Of a stretch of DNA of 64,000 nucleotides, positions 1 to 9,300 are shown one piece after another. The position numbers were made by a program, and so were the translations under genes. Location: contig JAJRSD010000025.1 in NCBI GenBank assembly GCA_024278975.1, positions 30,698 to 94,697 of the forward strand. Direction: 5' to 3'. This DNA is from Bacteroidota bacterium (GTDB lineage Bacteria; Bacteroidota; Bacteroidia; Bacteroidales; Prolixibacteraceae). The notes below the pieces were generated by a model, which was given only the letters and a program-made list of their open reading frames with translations, had not been told where the DNA came from and made no database searches. Each line of letters starts with the position of its first letter. Position 1 is the first letter of the stretch.

Positions 1-461
1 GTTTATTAGAACAAATTGCTGGCTCTGCAGAAGTAGGCGGTAATGATGAAATAAACAATTTATTTGGTTTTGCTAAAGAGAATAAATCATCAAAAATAAT
101 TGTTCGTGATGCTTATCTTAGTGATGATAGTAAGCAACAATTGGAATCTTCCGAATTTACCGATATGCCTTTTACTGAAATTAAACACGAAAATGTAATA
201 GAGAGAATTACTGGAAAAGCCAAACACCCTCGTCAATCAGAGCGTGTGCCAGCTGGTGCTAAATTTAATGTTGAATTTGTAATTAATGTCTGGGAATCCG
301 ACAATGGTGGAAAAGAGTTAATTTCCCTGTTTGAAAAAGGAATCGCAGCCCTAGAAAACGATTATCTTGGAGGTAGTGGTTCGCGCGGATATGGTCAGGT
401 AAAATTCGGCGAGTTAAAACAAGAAGTAATAGATTTTAAGGATTATCTTAAAACTGAATAA
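1..461 (+). CDS. csm3: Csm3 (type III-A CRISPR backbone subunit), 3' part only
   Basis: The left edge cuts this gene; the open frame runs from base 3 to the TAA at 459-461. Csm3 (Cas7 group) forms the crRNA-binding backbone of the type III-A Csm complex and in the family cleaves target RNA with an Asp near its N-terminus, which lies outside this window. Visible family features are IIVRDAYL, the TEIKHENVIERITGKA segment, RQSERVPAGAKF and the glycine-rich loop GGSGSRGYGQVKFGEL near the C-terminus. csm4 starts 2 bases after the stop, so the two genes are surely co-transcribed. cas10 and csm2 would be expected to the left of the window. Confidence 0.93.
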   Translation, partial: LLEQIAGSAEVGGNDEINNLFGFAKENKSSKIIVRDAYLSDDSKQQLESSEFTDMPFTEIKHENVIERITGKAKHPRQSERVPAGAKFNVEFVINVWESDNGGKELISLFEKGIAALENDYLGGSGSRGYGQVKFGELKQEVIDFKDYLKTE

Positions 462-463
462 TT

Positions 464-1471
464 ATGACGAAGTTTAAAATATATAAACTCCGTTTTACCA
501 CACCTTTACATATTGGCGATGAACGTGCCGATTATGGAACAAGTTTGCAGACCATACATTCCGACACACTATATGCTGCAATAACTTCTGTTTTGGCTAA
601 AATAAGCTATCCTATTCCTGATGATGGAGATTTTGGATTTTCAATAAGTTCACTGTTTCCTTATTATGAGAAAGATAAGAAGCCTGTTTATTTTCTGCCA
701 AAATTAAAATCGCAGACAATCCCCTCAAAAGACTTGCAGACTGTAGCCAAAAAGATAAAAAAGATTGAATGGTTAGATGTAGGGTTTTTCAATAAGCAGA
801 TAAACGGAGAAGAGTTGTTTACTGATGGCTTTGACACCAATTTATTAGAAAACGGGAAATACCTCACAAAACAACCTATCGACAAAGAGTTTATTTCGAA
901 AGAAGTAAACCCAAGGGTAAAAGTGTCACGGAATTTTAGTGAAGATGCCGAACCATTTTATATGGAACGCCTTTACTTTAAATATAAGTCGGGAATGTAT
1001 TTTATTGCTGTTGGCAATGACGAAAAATTAAAAATTATAGACACTGCCCTTAAAGTACTAAAAGATGAAGGCATTGGAACTGACAGAACTATTGGAAACG
1101 GATTTTTTGAAGTCGATTCGGATTATATTGAATTAAATTTACCGAAGAGCAATAAGGTTTCTAACCTATCACTGTTTTTACCCGAAACCCAGAAACAAAT
1201 AGATGAACTTTTAAAAGGAGATAATATTGCTTACGACTTTCAAAAACGAGGAGGATGGATTACCGATTCGGGTTTAAATACTTTTAGAAAAAATACCGTT
1301 CAGATGTTTTCTGAGTCATCTGTGTTTTTGCAAAATAAAAATGTAGAAAAGGAGTTCGTTTTAGGCAAAATTGTTGATTTAAAGCCAAAACTGAATTATG
1401 AGCATTTAGGTATTGAAGCTCACCCAATTTGGCGAAGTGGTAAAGCTATTTTTATTCCGGTTAAAATTTAA
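464..1471 (+). CDS. csm4: Csm4, Cas5-like subunit of the type III-A complex
   Basis: 335 residues. Csm4 is the Cas5-group RAMP protein that holds the 5' handle of the crRNA and contacts Cas10 at the foot of the Csm complex. The N-terminal RAMP strand FKIYKLRFTTPLHIGD is followed by SLQTIHSDTLYAAI, a stretch typical of Csm4. A glycine-rich loop GIGTDRTIGNGFFE lies near residues 205-220, and the protein ends in the usual strand-rich segment (AHPIWRSGKAIFIPVKI). The ATG is 2 bases from the csm3 stop and csm5 begins 5 bases downstream. Length is normal for the family. Confidence 0.93.
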   Translation: MTKFKIYKLRFTTPLHIGDERADYGTSLQTIHSDTLYAAITSVLAKISYPIPDDGDFGFSISSLFPYYEKDKKPVYFLPKLKSQTIPSKDLQTVAKKIKKIEWLDVGFFNKQINGEELFTDGFDTNLLENGKYLTKQPIDKEFISKEVNPRVKVSRNFSEDAEPFYMERLYFKYKSGMYFIAVGNDEKLKIIDTALKVLKDEGIGTDRTIGNGFFEVDSDYIELNLPKSNKVSNLSLFLPETQKQIDELLKGDNIAYDFQKRGGWITDSGLNTFRKNTVQMFSESSVFLQNKNVEKEFVLGKIVDLKPKLNYEHLGIEAHPIWRSGKAIFIPVKI

Positions 1472-1476
1472 TTATT

Positions 1477-3132
1477 ATGAATGACCTGTTAAATAAGAAA
1501 TACAATCTCGAACTTGAAGTGCTTACTCCTCTTCATGTTGGAGCAGGACAAGAAAAGGATTGGATGAAAGGTGCCGATTACATTGAAGATGGCAATAAAA
1601 TTTATATTTTAAATCATAAAAAAATTGCCAAAGAAATATCGGCTAATGAGTTATCTAATTTTTTAGTAGAAAAAAATGATGAAGGCTTAAAAAATAAAAT
1701 TTCCAGATCGTTAGAAGAAGTGTCGTATAAAGTATTTGAAAAAACCGCATCGACTGATAACGATATTAAAACTTTTATAAAAAACGGACTTACCAATAAA
1801 CCTATTGTTCCCGGGAGTTCCATTAAAGGAGCTATTCGGTCTATATTATTAAATTATTTCATCGATAATCCAAATAATATTGACCGAAGAGATAAAAGGT
1901 TTGAGGAAAAAGTATTTGGTTCGCCCAATAACGGCGATGAATTTATGCGATTTATCAAGATTGCTGATGCTCAATTTGATAAAACAGAATTGGTTAATAC
2001 TAAAATATTTAATCTTTATAAAGATGATAATAACTTTAACGGAGGTTGGAAAAAATCAGGGAAACAAACGAATGCAAATTTTGATGCAACAGGATTCAAT
2101 ACTATTTACGAAGTAATAAAACCCTCGGAAACGGGTGAATTGTCTATTGCTCTGTCTGATAAAGCATTTGATAATTTTTATAAAACTAGTAAACCTGAGA
2201 AAAAGAATGAAATACTTCATTCAGAGCCATCAAAAAAACTATTTGCAATTATCAACGAACACACAAAAAAATATATAAATAAACAGATAGCCTTTTTTGA
2301 AAAATATGCTAATAACGAAACTGATAAAATTATAGATTCATTAAATGCGGTTTTATCTCAAATACAAAAAAACAATACTTCTTGCGTATTAAAAATGTCA
2401 GCCGGTAGTGGTTTTCACTCTATTACAGGTGATTGGCAATTCGATGATTTTTCGATTGATCAAGTAATTGATAAAACCAATAGAAAGGGTGATGTCATTG
2501 GGCATATTTCCAAATTTAAAGGAGATATATCTGCCAAATCCCGAAAAATAGCAATTGATGGTGATGCTTTTTATTTAATGGGTTTCGTAAAATTAACTAT
2601 CCTTTCAGAAGAATTAAAGGCACAACGAGAATCGGAAAGAGAGGCTAAGATAGAAGCTGAGCGTAAGATTAAAGCAGAAGAGTTGGCAAAAGAGAAAGCT
2701 GAGCAAGAGAGAATAAAAGCGGAACAAAGAGCTAAAGAAGAAGCTATACGCAGAGATGAGGAAGAAAGAATTGCAAACGAAAAAGCTGAACAGGAAGAAA
2801 AGGAAAGATTGCAGAAGGAACGTGAAGATAAATTAAAACAAGCACAGGAAGCTAATGCTGCTAAAAAAGAAGAATTAAAAAGCACAGGCTTACTAACTCT
2901 TGCTAATATAGATGAGTTCACTAAAGGAAAAAATATAATTAAGGATTATAAAAAGTTAAAAAAATCCATCGATTTATCACAGTTTGAATATATTAAAGAT
3001 TTTATCAAACGAAGTATTAATAAGGATAATAAGAAATGGAAGAGCGTGAAACGAGACAATTGGAAGGACGTTAAATCATGGGTAGGCCAAGAAACCGCCC
3101 AGCAATGGTACAATGAACTAAGCAACAAATAA
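1477..3132 (+). CDS. csm5: Csm5 with a long coiled-coil C-terminal extension
   Basis: 551 residues, longer than the roughly 350-420 usual for Csm5. Csm5 (Cas7 group) caps the crRNA 3' end and takes part in crRNA maturation. The first ~370 residues are ordinary Csm5: LEVLTPLHVGAGQEKDW at the N-terminus, then KPIVPGSSIKGAIRSILLNYF near residue 108 and KMSAGSGFHSITGDWQ near 310. Residues ~375-465 are a continuous Glu/Lys/Ala/Arg coiled coil (SEREAKIEAERKIKAEEL and similar heptads). The last ~85 residues form a separate helical, Lys/Trp-rich domain (KWKSVKRDNWKDVKSWVGQE). The Csm5 core is secure; the role of the extension is unknown. Confidence 0.9.
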   Translation: MNDLLNKKYNLELEVLTPLHVGAGQEKDWMKGADYIEDGNKIYILNHKKIAKEISANELSNFLVEKNDEGLKNKISRSLEEVSYKVFEKTASTDNDIKTFIKNGLTNKPIVPGSSIKGAIRSILLNYFIDNPNNIDRRDKRFEEKVFGSPNNGDEFMRFIKIADAQFDKTELVNTKIFNLYKDDNNFNGGWKKSGKQTNANFDATGFNTIYEVIKPSETGELSIALSDKAFDNFYKTSKPEKKNEILHSEPSKKLFAIINEHTKKYINKQIAFFEKYANNETDKIIDSLNAVLSQIQKNNTSCVLKMSAGSGFHSITGDWQFDDFSIDQVIDKTNRKGDVIGHISKFKGDISAKSRKIAIDGDAFYLMGFVKLTILSEELKAQRESEREAKIEAERKIKAEELAKEKAEQERIKAEQRAKEEAIRRDEEERIANEKAEQEEKERLQKEREDKLKQAQEANAAKKEELKSTGLLTLANIDEFTKGKNIIKDYKKLKKSIDLSQFEYIKDFIKRSINKDNKKWKSVKRDNWKDVKSWVGQETAQQWYNELSNK

Positions 3133-3133
3133 A

Positions 3134-3259
3134 ATAAACCGCTACATCCAGCAATGGGCAGAAGGTTTAAAAAAAAGTATCATCAGGGAATATATATTAT
3201 TTAAAGAGCTAGAAATGAGTGTTATTATGCAAGTAAAATTTAGAAAAGTTAAAATATAA
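3134..3259 (+). pseudogene. 5' remnant of a paralogue of the 4409-4870 gene, start codon lost
   Basis: Directly after csm5, the frame from 3134 reads NRYIQQWAEGLKKS and runs open to a TAA at 3257-3259. It closely resembles the start of the intact gene at 4409 (MNRYIQQLIEDF), and the DNA matches over about 22 bases with few differences. The position of the start codon is ATA here instead of ATG. After about a dozen codons the similarity ends. It is therefore a dead 5' end of a duplicated small gene, lying on the other side of the DUF1016 nuclease gene from the intact copy. Confidence 0.6.
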
Positions 3260-3261
3260 AG

Positions 3262-4404
3262 ATGTCCAACCTGAAATCCATATCACCATTATATTCAACA
3301 ATCCGTGAAATAATCAATGAGGCAAGGGCTTCGGTAAGCCGAACGGTTAACTTTGTTGTTGTTCTACAAAACTGGGAGATAGGCAGAGCCATAGTCGAGG
3401 AAGAGCAAAAAGGAGAAGCAAAAGCCGCTTATGGAAAATATTTGATCAAAGAATTATCGCTAAAGCTGATCGATGAATTTGGGAAAGGGTACAGCCAACA
3501 ACATTTAAAATTTTGTAGGCAGTTTTATAATCTTTACCCAATTGGTCACGCACTGCGTAGCCAATTGCAACCGGAAGAAAATAAACCTGATGGAAAAAGC
3601 TACGCACTGCGTAGCCAATCAGGGGATTTTAGCTCTGAGGAATTATTATCGAAAAGCCACCCTTTATTTCAAATGCTAAGCCCAAAACTTACATGGACTC
3701 ATTATAGGGTTTTGTTAAGGGTTGAAGATGCTGATATCAGGGATTTTTATATCAAAGAGTCCATAATCAATAATTGGAGTTATAGGGCACTCGACCGTCA
3801 AATTAAATCTTTGTATTACGAACGATTATTGTCTTCAAAGGAAAAACAGCCGGTTGTTGCCGAAATGATAGAAAACACAAAGAAACTACAAGCTGAAGAT
3901 GTGCTAAAAGACCCTGTAGTCCTTGAATTTCTACAACTAAAAGAAAACAGGCACTATCTTGAGTCGGAACTCGAACAGGCATTGATAGATAAAATGAACG
4001 ATTTTTTATTGGAACTTGGAAAAGGTTTTGCCTTTGTGGCACGACAAAAACGCATTTCGTCCGAAACAAAGGACTTCTATATTGATTTGGTATTTTACAA
4101 TTATCTGCTTAAATGCTTTGTACTTATTGATTTAAAAACGGAAGAGTTGAACCATCAAGATATAGGGCAAATGGATATGTACGTGCGCTTATACGAAGAT
4201 AAATATAAACCAAAAGGAGATAACCCCACCATTGGCTTGATACTTTGCACTTATGCCGATAAAACCATTGTGAAATACTCGGTTTTGAATGAAAGCAAAC
4301 AACTTTTTGCATCAAAATATAAACTTTACTTACCTAGTGAAAAAGAATTACGCGAGGAATTGGAAAGAGAAAGAAATCAAATAGAATTTAATATTAACAA
4401 ATAA
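3262..4404 (+). CDS. DUF1016/YhcG-family PD-(D/E)XK nuclease
   Basis: 380 residues. The N-terminal ~170 residues match DUF1016 (NFVVVLQNWEIGRAIVEEEQ, YGKYLIKELS, GKGYSQQHLKFCRQFY, LTWTHYRVLLRVED). The C-terminal half is the YhcG PD-(D/E)XK nuclease domain: FVARQKRI, FYIDLVFYNYLLKCFVLIDLK with Asp and the D-x-K pair, and DIGQMDMYVRLYED. The family occurs in many defence islands and near restriction systems; its biochemical role is poorly defined. The linker at residues ~94-120 contains a duplicated HALRSQ/YALRSQ motif encoded by a palindromic DNA repeat (see the separate entry). The gene starts 129 bases after csm5 and ends 4 bases before the next gene. Confidence 0.88.
   Translation: MSNLKSISPLYSTIREIINEARASVSRTVNFVVVLQNWEIGRAIVEEEQKGEAKAAYGKYLIKELSLKLIDEFGKGYSQQHLKFCRQFYNLYPIGHALRSQLQPEENKPDGKSYALRSQSGDFSSEELLSKSHPLFQMLSPKLTWTHYRVLLRVEDADIRDFYIKESIINNWSYRALDRQIKSLYYERLLSSKEKQPVVAEMIENTKKLQAEDVLKDPVVLEFLQLKENRHYLESELEQALIDKMNDFLLELGKGFAFVARQKRISSETKDFYIDLVFYNYLLKCFVLIDLKTEELNHQDIGQMDMYVRLYEDKYKPKGDNPTIGLILCTYADKTIVKYSVLNESKQLFASKYKLYLPSEKELREELERERNQIEFNINK
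3541..3619 (+). repeat. Two in-frame palindromic repeats inside the DUF1016 gene
   Basis: acgcactgcgtagccaat occurs at 3548-3565 and again at 3602-3619, exactly 54 bases apart, so both copies are read in the same frame (ALRSQ). Copy 1 with flanks (3541-3565) is nearly a perfect 25-base palindrome; copy 2 (3599-3616) is palindromic over 18 bases apart from the centre. They sit in the linker between the two protein domains. They look like REP-type palindromic elements that entered a coding region without breaking the frame. Confidence 0.7.
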
Positions 4405-4408
4405 TATA

Positions 4409-4870
4409 ATGAACCGCTACATTCAACAACTAATAGAAGATTTCGACCGGGCAGGGAAAAAACCTGTGCCCGAAATTAATTTTGGCGAGAGCTACGAGGA
4501 GTTCGAAAAGCAAATGCATGAAATTGAGGAAGGCAAGCTTATACCGGCAAAAGAAAAAATAGGTGTAAGTTATGAGGAGCTGCCGCCGGCAGAAAAGATG
4601 ACTGACGAACAAACTCAAAATCTTCTGGAAGCCATGCTAAATGCTTTGTCGGCACGAGGTACGGATATAACTTTTCCGGGCGATGGTATTCCTGTAAAAC
4701 TGGCTTATACAGAATTGCGCAATCATTTTAAGGAGGGTTTTCACTCGATACCCGGTTGGGTTATTGATTTCTGTAGCGGTTGGTGCCCCGACTGTGCTTT
4801 TGTTGATTATTGTAGTACAAAAGATGATATTTGGACAAAAGATGAATTAGAAAAAGAGAAAGCTAAATAG
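4409..4870 (+). CDS. Small conserved Bacteroidota protein with a C-terminal cysteine cluster
   Basis: 153 residues. The N-terminus MNRYIQQLIEDFDRAG is characteristic of a family of small uncharacterised proteins common in Bacteroidota. The middle is acidic and helical (SYEELPPAEKMTDEQTQNLLEAMLNAL). The C-terminus has DFCSGWCPDCAFVDYCS, four cysteines spaced C-x3-C-x2-C-x6-C that could bind zinc or an Fe-S cluster. It begins 4 bases after the DUF1016 stop and so is probably co-transcribed with it. A decayed copy of its 5' end lies at 3134-3259. I do not recognise a function. Confidence 0.7.
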   Translation: MNRYIQQLIEDFDRAGKKPVPEINFGESYEEFEKQMHEIEEGKLIPAKEKIGVSYEELPPAEKMTDEQTQNLLEAMLNALSARGTDITFPGDGIPVKLAYTELRNHFKEGFHSIPGWVIDFCSGWCPDCAFVDYCSTKDDIWTKDELEKEKAK

Positions 4871-5152
4871 ACAAAATTATTCTTTGTACAATGCAAAAAA
4901 CAATATATGAGTGAGCTCCGAAAAGTCCAAAAAATGAAATATAGTAACCCGATTAATTTGTAATCTACAAAAAAATCAGACTTAATAAATTTCTATGTTT
5001 TACGAAACTATACATCGGATAACTTTTCGGATATTACAGTTTATTAAACTAATTTACGCGAATGAAACGAGCATGGCAAGCTTTGGCACACAGGTGGATG
5101 ATTATATGCGAGATACATATGTTGCCATTAAAAAACAAATAATTATAAACAT

Positions 5153-6355
5153 ATGAAAATACTTCACACTTCCGACTGGCATTTAGGACATCGCTTACAC
5201 GAGCAATCGCAACAATACGAGCAAAAGGAATTTCTGGAATGGTTAATTCAGTTTGTTAGTACAGTCGAAATTGATGTGCTGCTTGTTGCCGGCGATATTT
5301 TTGATACCGGGTATCCCTCGTCGCAAAGTATGGAGTTGTTTTATCGTTTTCTTGCCCAATTGTATCGCAACACACAATGCAAACAGGTAGTTATGACCGC
5401 CGGAAACCACGATGCTCCGGGAACAATAAACGCCCCGGGAAGTTTTGTCCGGAATTTCGATATAAGCCTTATCGGAAAAGCAACAGAAAATATTGAAGAC
5501 GAAATTCTCACCTTTGATATTGAAGGAGAAAAATTGATTGTTGCTGCCGTACCATTTTTACGCGATCGTGATATACGAAAAGCTATTGCCGGAGAAAATG
5601 TGCATGAAATTGAAAATCGCTATAAAAAGGCTTTAACCAGTCATTATGCAGAAATTGCAACCCGAATTGACAAAAACAACCCTGCTTTTACAGTTGCAAT
5701 GGGGCATCTTTTTGCTGTCGGCGGGCAACCAACCGAAAGCGAAAACAGGATTTACGTGGGCGGACTCGGCGATATTGCCGCTTCCGATTTTCCACTGGTT
5801 TTCGATTATGTTGCCTTGGGGCACTTGCATCGCCCACAAAAAGTTGATAAAAAAGAACATATTCGCTATTCAGGATCTCCCTATCCGTTAAGCTTTAGCG
5901 AAGCCGGACAGGTAAAAAAGGTAGTACTGATAGAGACCAATAACAGTGCGCTAAATTTGATAACCGAGATTGAAGTTCCCGCATTCAGGCAGCTTTATAC
6001 AATTAACGGAACAATGGAGCATTGCCGAGAACGATTAAACGAAATCTCGCAACACGACAACGAGACAGAACCGTGGGTTGAAGTTATATTAAACGATAAC
6101 CAACTCTCAACAAGTGCATATTCCGAGATTAATGAGATTATAAAAGAGTTGAACTTGAAAGTTTTGAAAGTTAGAAATTTAAGAAAAACCGGACAAAAAG
6201 GAATCGAGCAATTGGAGGCCGAAGACAGACAACTTAACGAACTAAAACCCGACGATGTGTTTAAAAATAAGTGTGAACAGGAGGAGTTCAATCTCGCAGA
6301 AAACAGTGAGATATTAGACGCTTTTTACGAAATATTATCTGAAATAAATGGATAA
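5153..6355 (+). CDS. sbcD: SbcD, exonuclease subunit of the SbcCD (Mre11-Rad50) complex
   Basis: 400 residues. SbcD is the Mre11-type manganese phosphoesterase that with SbcC cuts hairpins, palindromes and protein-blocked DNA ends. All phosphoesterase motifs are visible in order: HTSDWHLGH (residues ~5-13), LLVAGDIFDTGY (~46), TAGNHDAPG (~83), MGHLFAVGG (~180) and LGHLHRPQ (~222). Length is normal. The ATG follows a 282-base non-coding gap, so this gene may begin its own transcript. sbcC starts 12 bases after the stop. Its position between Csm genes and a CARF nuclease is unusual. Confidence 0.95.
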   Translation: MKILHTSDWHLGHRLHEQSQQYEQKEFLEWLIQFVSTVEIDVLLVAGDIFDTGYPSSQSMELFYRFLAQLYRNTQCKQVVMTAGNHDAPGTINAPGSFVRNFDISLIGKATENIEDEILTFDIEGEKLIVAAVPFLRDRDIRKAIAGENVHEIENRYKKALTSHYAEIATRIDKNNPAFTVAMGHLFAVGGQPTESENRIYVGGLGDIAASDFPLVFDYVALGHLHRPQKVDKKEHIRYSGSPYPLSFSEAGQVKKVVLIETNNSALNLITEIEVPAFRQLYTINGTMEHCRERLNEISQHDNETEPWVEVILNDNQLSTSAYSEINEIIKELNLKVLKVRNLRKTGQKGIEQLEAEDRQLNELKPDDVFKNKCEQEEFNLAENSEILDAFYEILSEING

Positions 6356-6367
6356 CCAATCCGCCTT

Positions 6368-9300
6368 ATGAAAATAGTAAAACTTGAATTACAAAATATC
6401 AACTCAATAAAAACATCGACTCCGGTTACTATCGATTTTAACGACGAGATATTCCAGACAACCGGATTGTTTGCCATTACCGGGACTACAGGCTCTGGGA
6501 AAACTACCCTGCTCGATGCCATAACTATTGCACTCTATCGCGAAGTACCACGATTTAATGCGTCGCATATTAAGCTAGGGCTAAGCGATGTGGTAAGCGA
6601 AGGGGCAGGCGAGGCAATGGCACGGGTAACATTCTCGAATAACGGGAAAATGTTTGAAGCATTTTGGAGCATTCGAACGAAATCTAAAAGTGGAAAGCTG
6701 CTCGGGAAACCACAGGAAACTGTTAGGTTGAAAGATTTGAATGAAAACAAAATAATTGCCGAAAAACTAACTGAATTCAATAAAAAAATAGAGGAAGTTA
6801 CTCAACTGAATTACGACCAGTTTTTACGTTCGATGATGCTTGCTCAAGGCGAGTTTGCATCGTTTTTAAAAGCCAATAAAAAAAGTAAAGTTGAGTTGCT
6901 CGACCAAATTATCGGAAACGATATATACAAACAAATTGGCTATTCGGTAGCCGAAAGAGTAAGTGCAGAAAAGAATAAACTTCAGGAAATAGAGCAGAAA
7001 ATAAATACTGAAGATTTGTTAACGCAAGAGAAAAGGAGAGAGTTAGAGGAAGAAAAAAAGGGGGTTTTAAAAAATATTGAAACCATAAAAAAGGAGGCAG
7101 ATGAATTCAACCGGATAATTGACTGGTATAAAAAAACTAGAGAGATTGAGAATCAGAAACAGTCGATAGAAAAAGATACGGATGAACTAAATAGAAACAG
7201 GCAAGAACAGAAAGGGGTATTAGAGGCTTTACTATTACATACCGAAGCTAAACCTTTCGAAAATTTACTTCGCGATCTGAATTCTAAAACAGGAGAATTT
7301 GCAGCAAAAGAAAAAGCGTTGAAATTGTTAGTGCCCGAAATAGAAAAGGTAAGAAAAGAATGGCAAAAGGCTCAAACCGAACTTGGTAAAAAGGAGAATT
7401 CTTTTAAGCAGGAAAAACAAAACAAAGATATATGGTCGCCAAAACTCGATACTGTTACCCGGCTCGACCAAAACATAATAAACCGTGCTGAAGTATTAAC
7501 AAATATTAAAACGCAAATAAAAAAGATTTATGAGGATATAAAGAGTCTGGAAACTGAACGGAAACAAAACGAAGAGAAAAAGACAAAAAATATTGCCGAC
7601 TTAGCAGATGTTGAAAATTACCTGAATGAAAACCGCCCGGTTGCCGAGATTAGAGTTAATCTAAATACGTGGTCGGTTAGTTTAAATAGCCGTAAAATAA
7701 AATATGGTGCAAAACAAATTGCTGAGAAAGAGATTAAGAAATATAATTCCGAAATAGCGAGACTTGATAAAAGCATTGAAGAAAACAGGCAAAAGTTAAT
7801 AGAAAAAGAGGGGCAGTTAGCAAGTATAAATAAAGTTATAATCGAGTTAAAAGAACAGCAAACTAAACTCGATGTGGCTCAATTAAATATTAGGCAAACT
7901 GCTTTAATTGCAAATAAAGAGTTACTAAAAGAGGGGGTAAGAATATCGACCGATTGGTTTGAAAAAAAACAGAGCGTAAAATATTCGGAGGAATTGATTA
8001 AAATCTTTAAAGAAGAATTATCGAAAAAATCAGTTGAGTTAAAAGGGCTGGAAGGGAAAATATCTGCATCCGAAAAATTATTAAGCGAGATAGAACGAAC
8101 TCTGGAGCTTGAAAAAAAAGTAAAAAGTCTGGAAGTAGAACGACAAAAGTTGCAGCAGAACGATGCCTGTCCGTTGTGTGGTTCAAAACACCATCCTTTC
8201 GTAATAGAATATAACGAATTCGATTTCTCGGAAACAGAGAAACGGTACTACGAGCAAAATCGGAAGGTTGAAAAATTAAATAAAGAAATAGAGAACAATA
8301 CAAGAGAGCAGTTGTTGGCGAATACAAAAATGGAAACCGAAAGCGATAAGATTAAAAGCCTTTCTGTTGAGATTAATAAGTTAAACGAAAATTTTGATAG
8401 ATTAAAACTCGATATTTCAATTTTGGATAATACCGCAATAAATAGTGCATTTAATAAAACAGAACAGCAGTTGATTGAAGTTCAGGAAAATATCAGACAG
8501 GCCAATTTGCTTCAACAACAAATTGATGAAAATACTGAAAAAAGCTCCGGCGAATTGAGTTTATGTGGTAAACTGAGAGAAAAATTATCGGTTCAAAAAT
8601 CACAAAAAACAGGATTTGAAACAAACAGAATTGATAAGCAAAGGGTAATTGCAGATATCGAAAAGGAGTTGAACAATTTGGAAGAACGGATAGAAACCCA
8701 ATTTACACCCTTCGGATTGCAACTACCTGAACCGGAATTAACTAATGGTTTCATCGAAGAGTTGACAAAGAATATTGAAGATTATTCGAAGAGAGAAGAA
8801 CAGAAAAAAAATCTAAAAAGTGAGCTAAACGTTCTCTCTGTTAAAATTGAAGAGAATGAATCGCGAATACAGAATGATACTAAAACTAAAGGGGAGAAAG
8901 AGCTAACTTCAAAAAGTATTTCGGAAGAGTTAACCCGTACGAAAGAAGAGAGAAATACATTGCTTCCGTTGGAAATAAGTGTTGAAGCAAAGAGAGGGGA
9001 ACTAAATAAAAAAATCGATAATGCGGAGAAAGAGGTGTACGATTGGAGGGAGAGAGTAAATAAATTGGAAGTATTATTAGCCGGGAAAAAATCGGAGCAA
9101 GAGGGCTTTAAAATTAGTTTAGTTTCATTAGCCAAAGCGATTGAAAAATTCAGTAGCAATTTGAATACTCAGCTGAAAGAAAGCCGTTTCTCGGATAGGA
9201 AAGAGCTTGAGCAGTCACTTTTAGATTATGAAACTGAAATGTCGTATAAAAAAATTAAAAAGTTATTAGATGATACACAAATTGCTATTCACACCAGAGA

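Noticed and set aside
2571..2921. Ser/Ala-rich 116-codon frame opposite the Csm5 coiled coil.
   Set aside because: It mirrors the repetitive Glu/Lys/Ala codons on the other strand; it has no features of its own.
5062..5156. Two short overlapping frames upstream of sbcD (27 and 26 codons), one reading MASFGTQVDDYMRDTYVAIK and touching the sbcD start.
   Set aside because: No family recognised, very short and not supported by a ribosome site. It may be the tail of a lost gene, but I could not show that.
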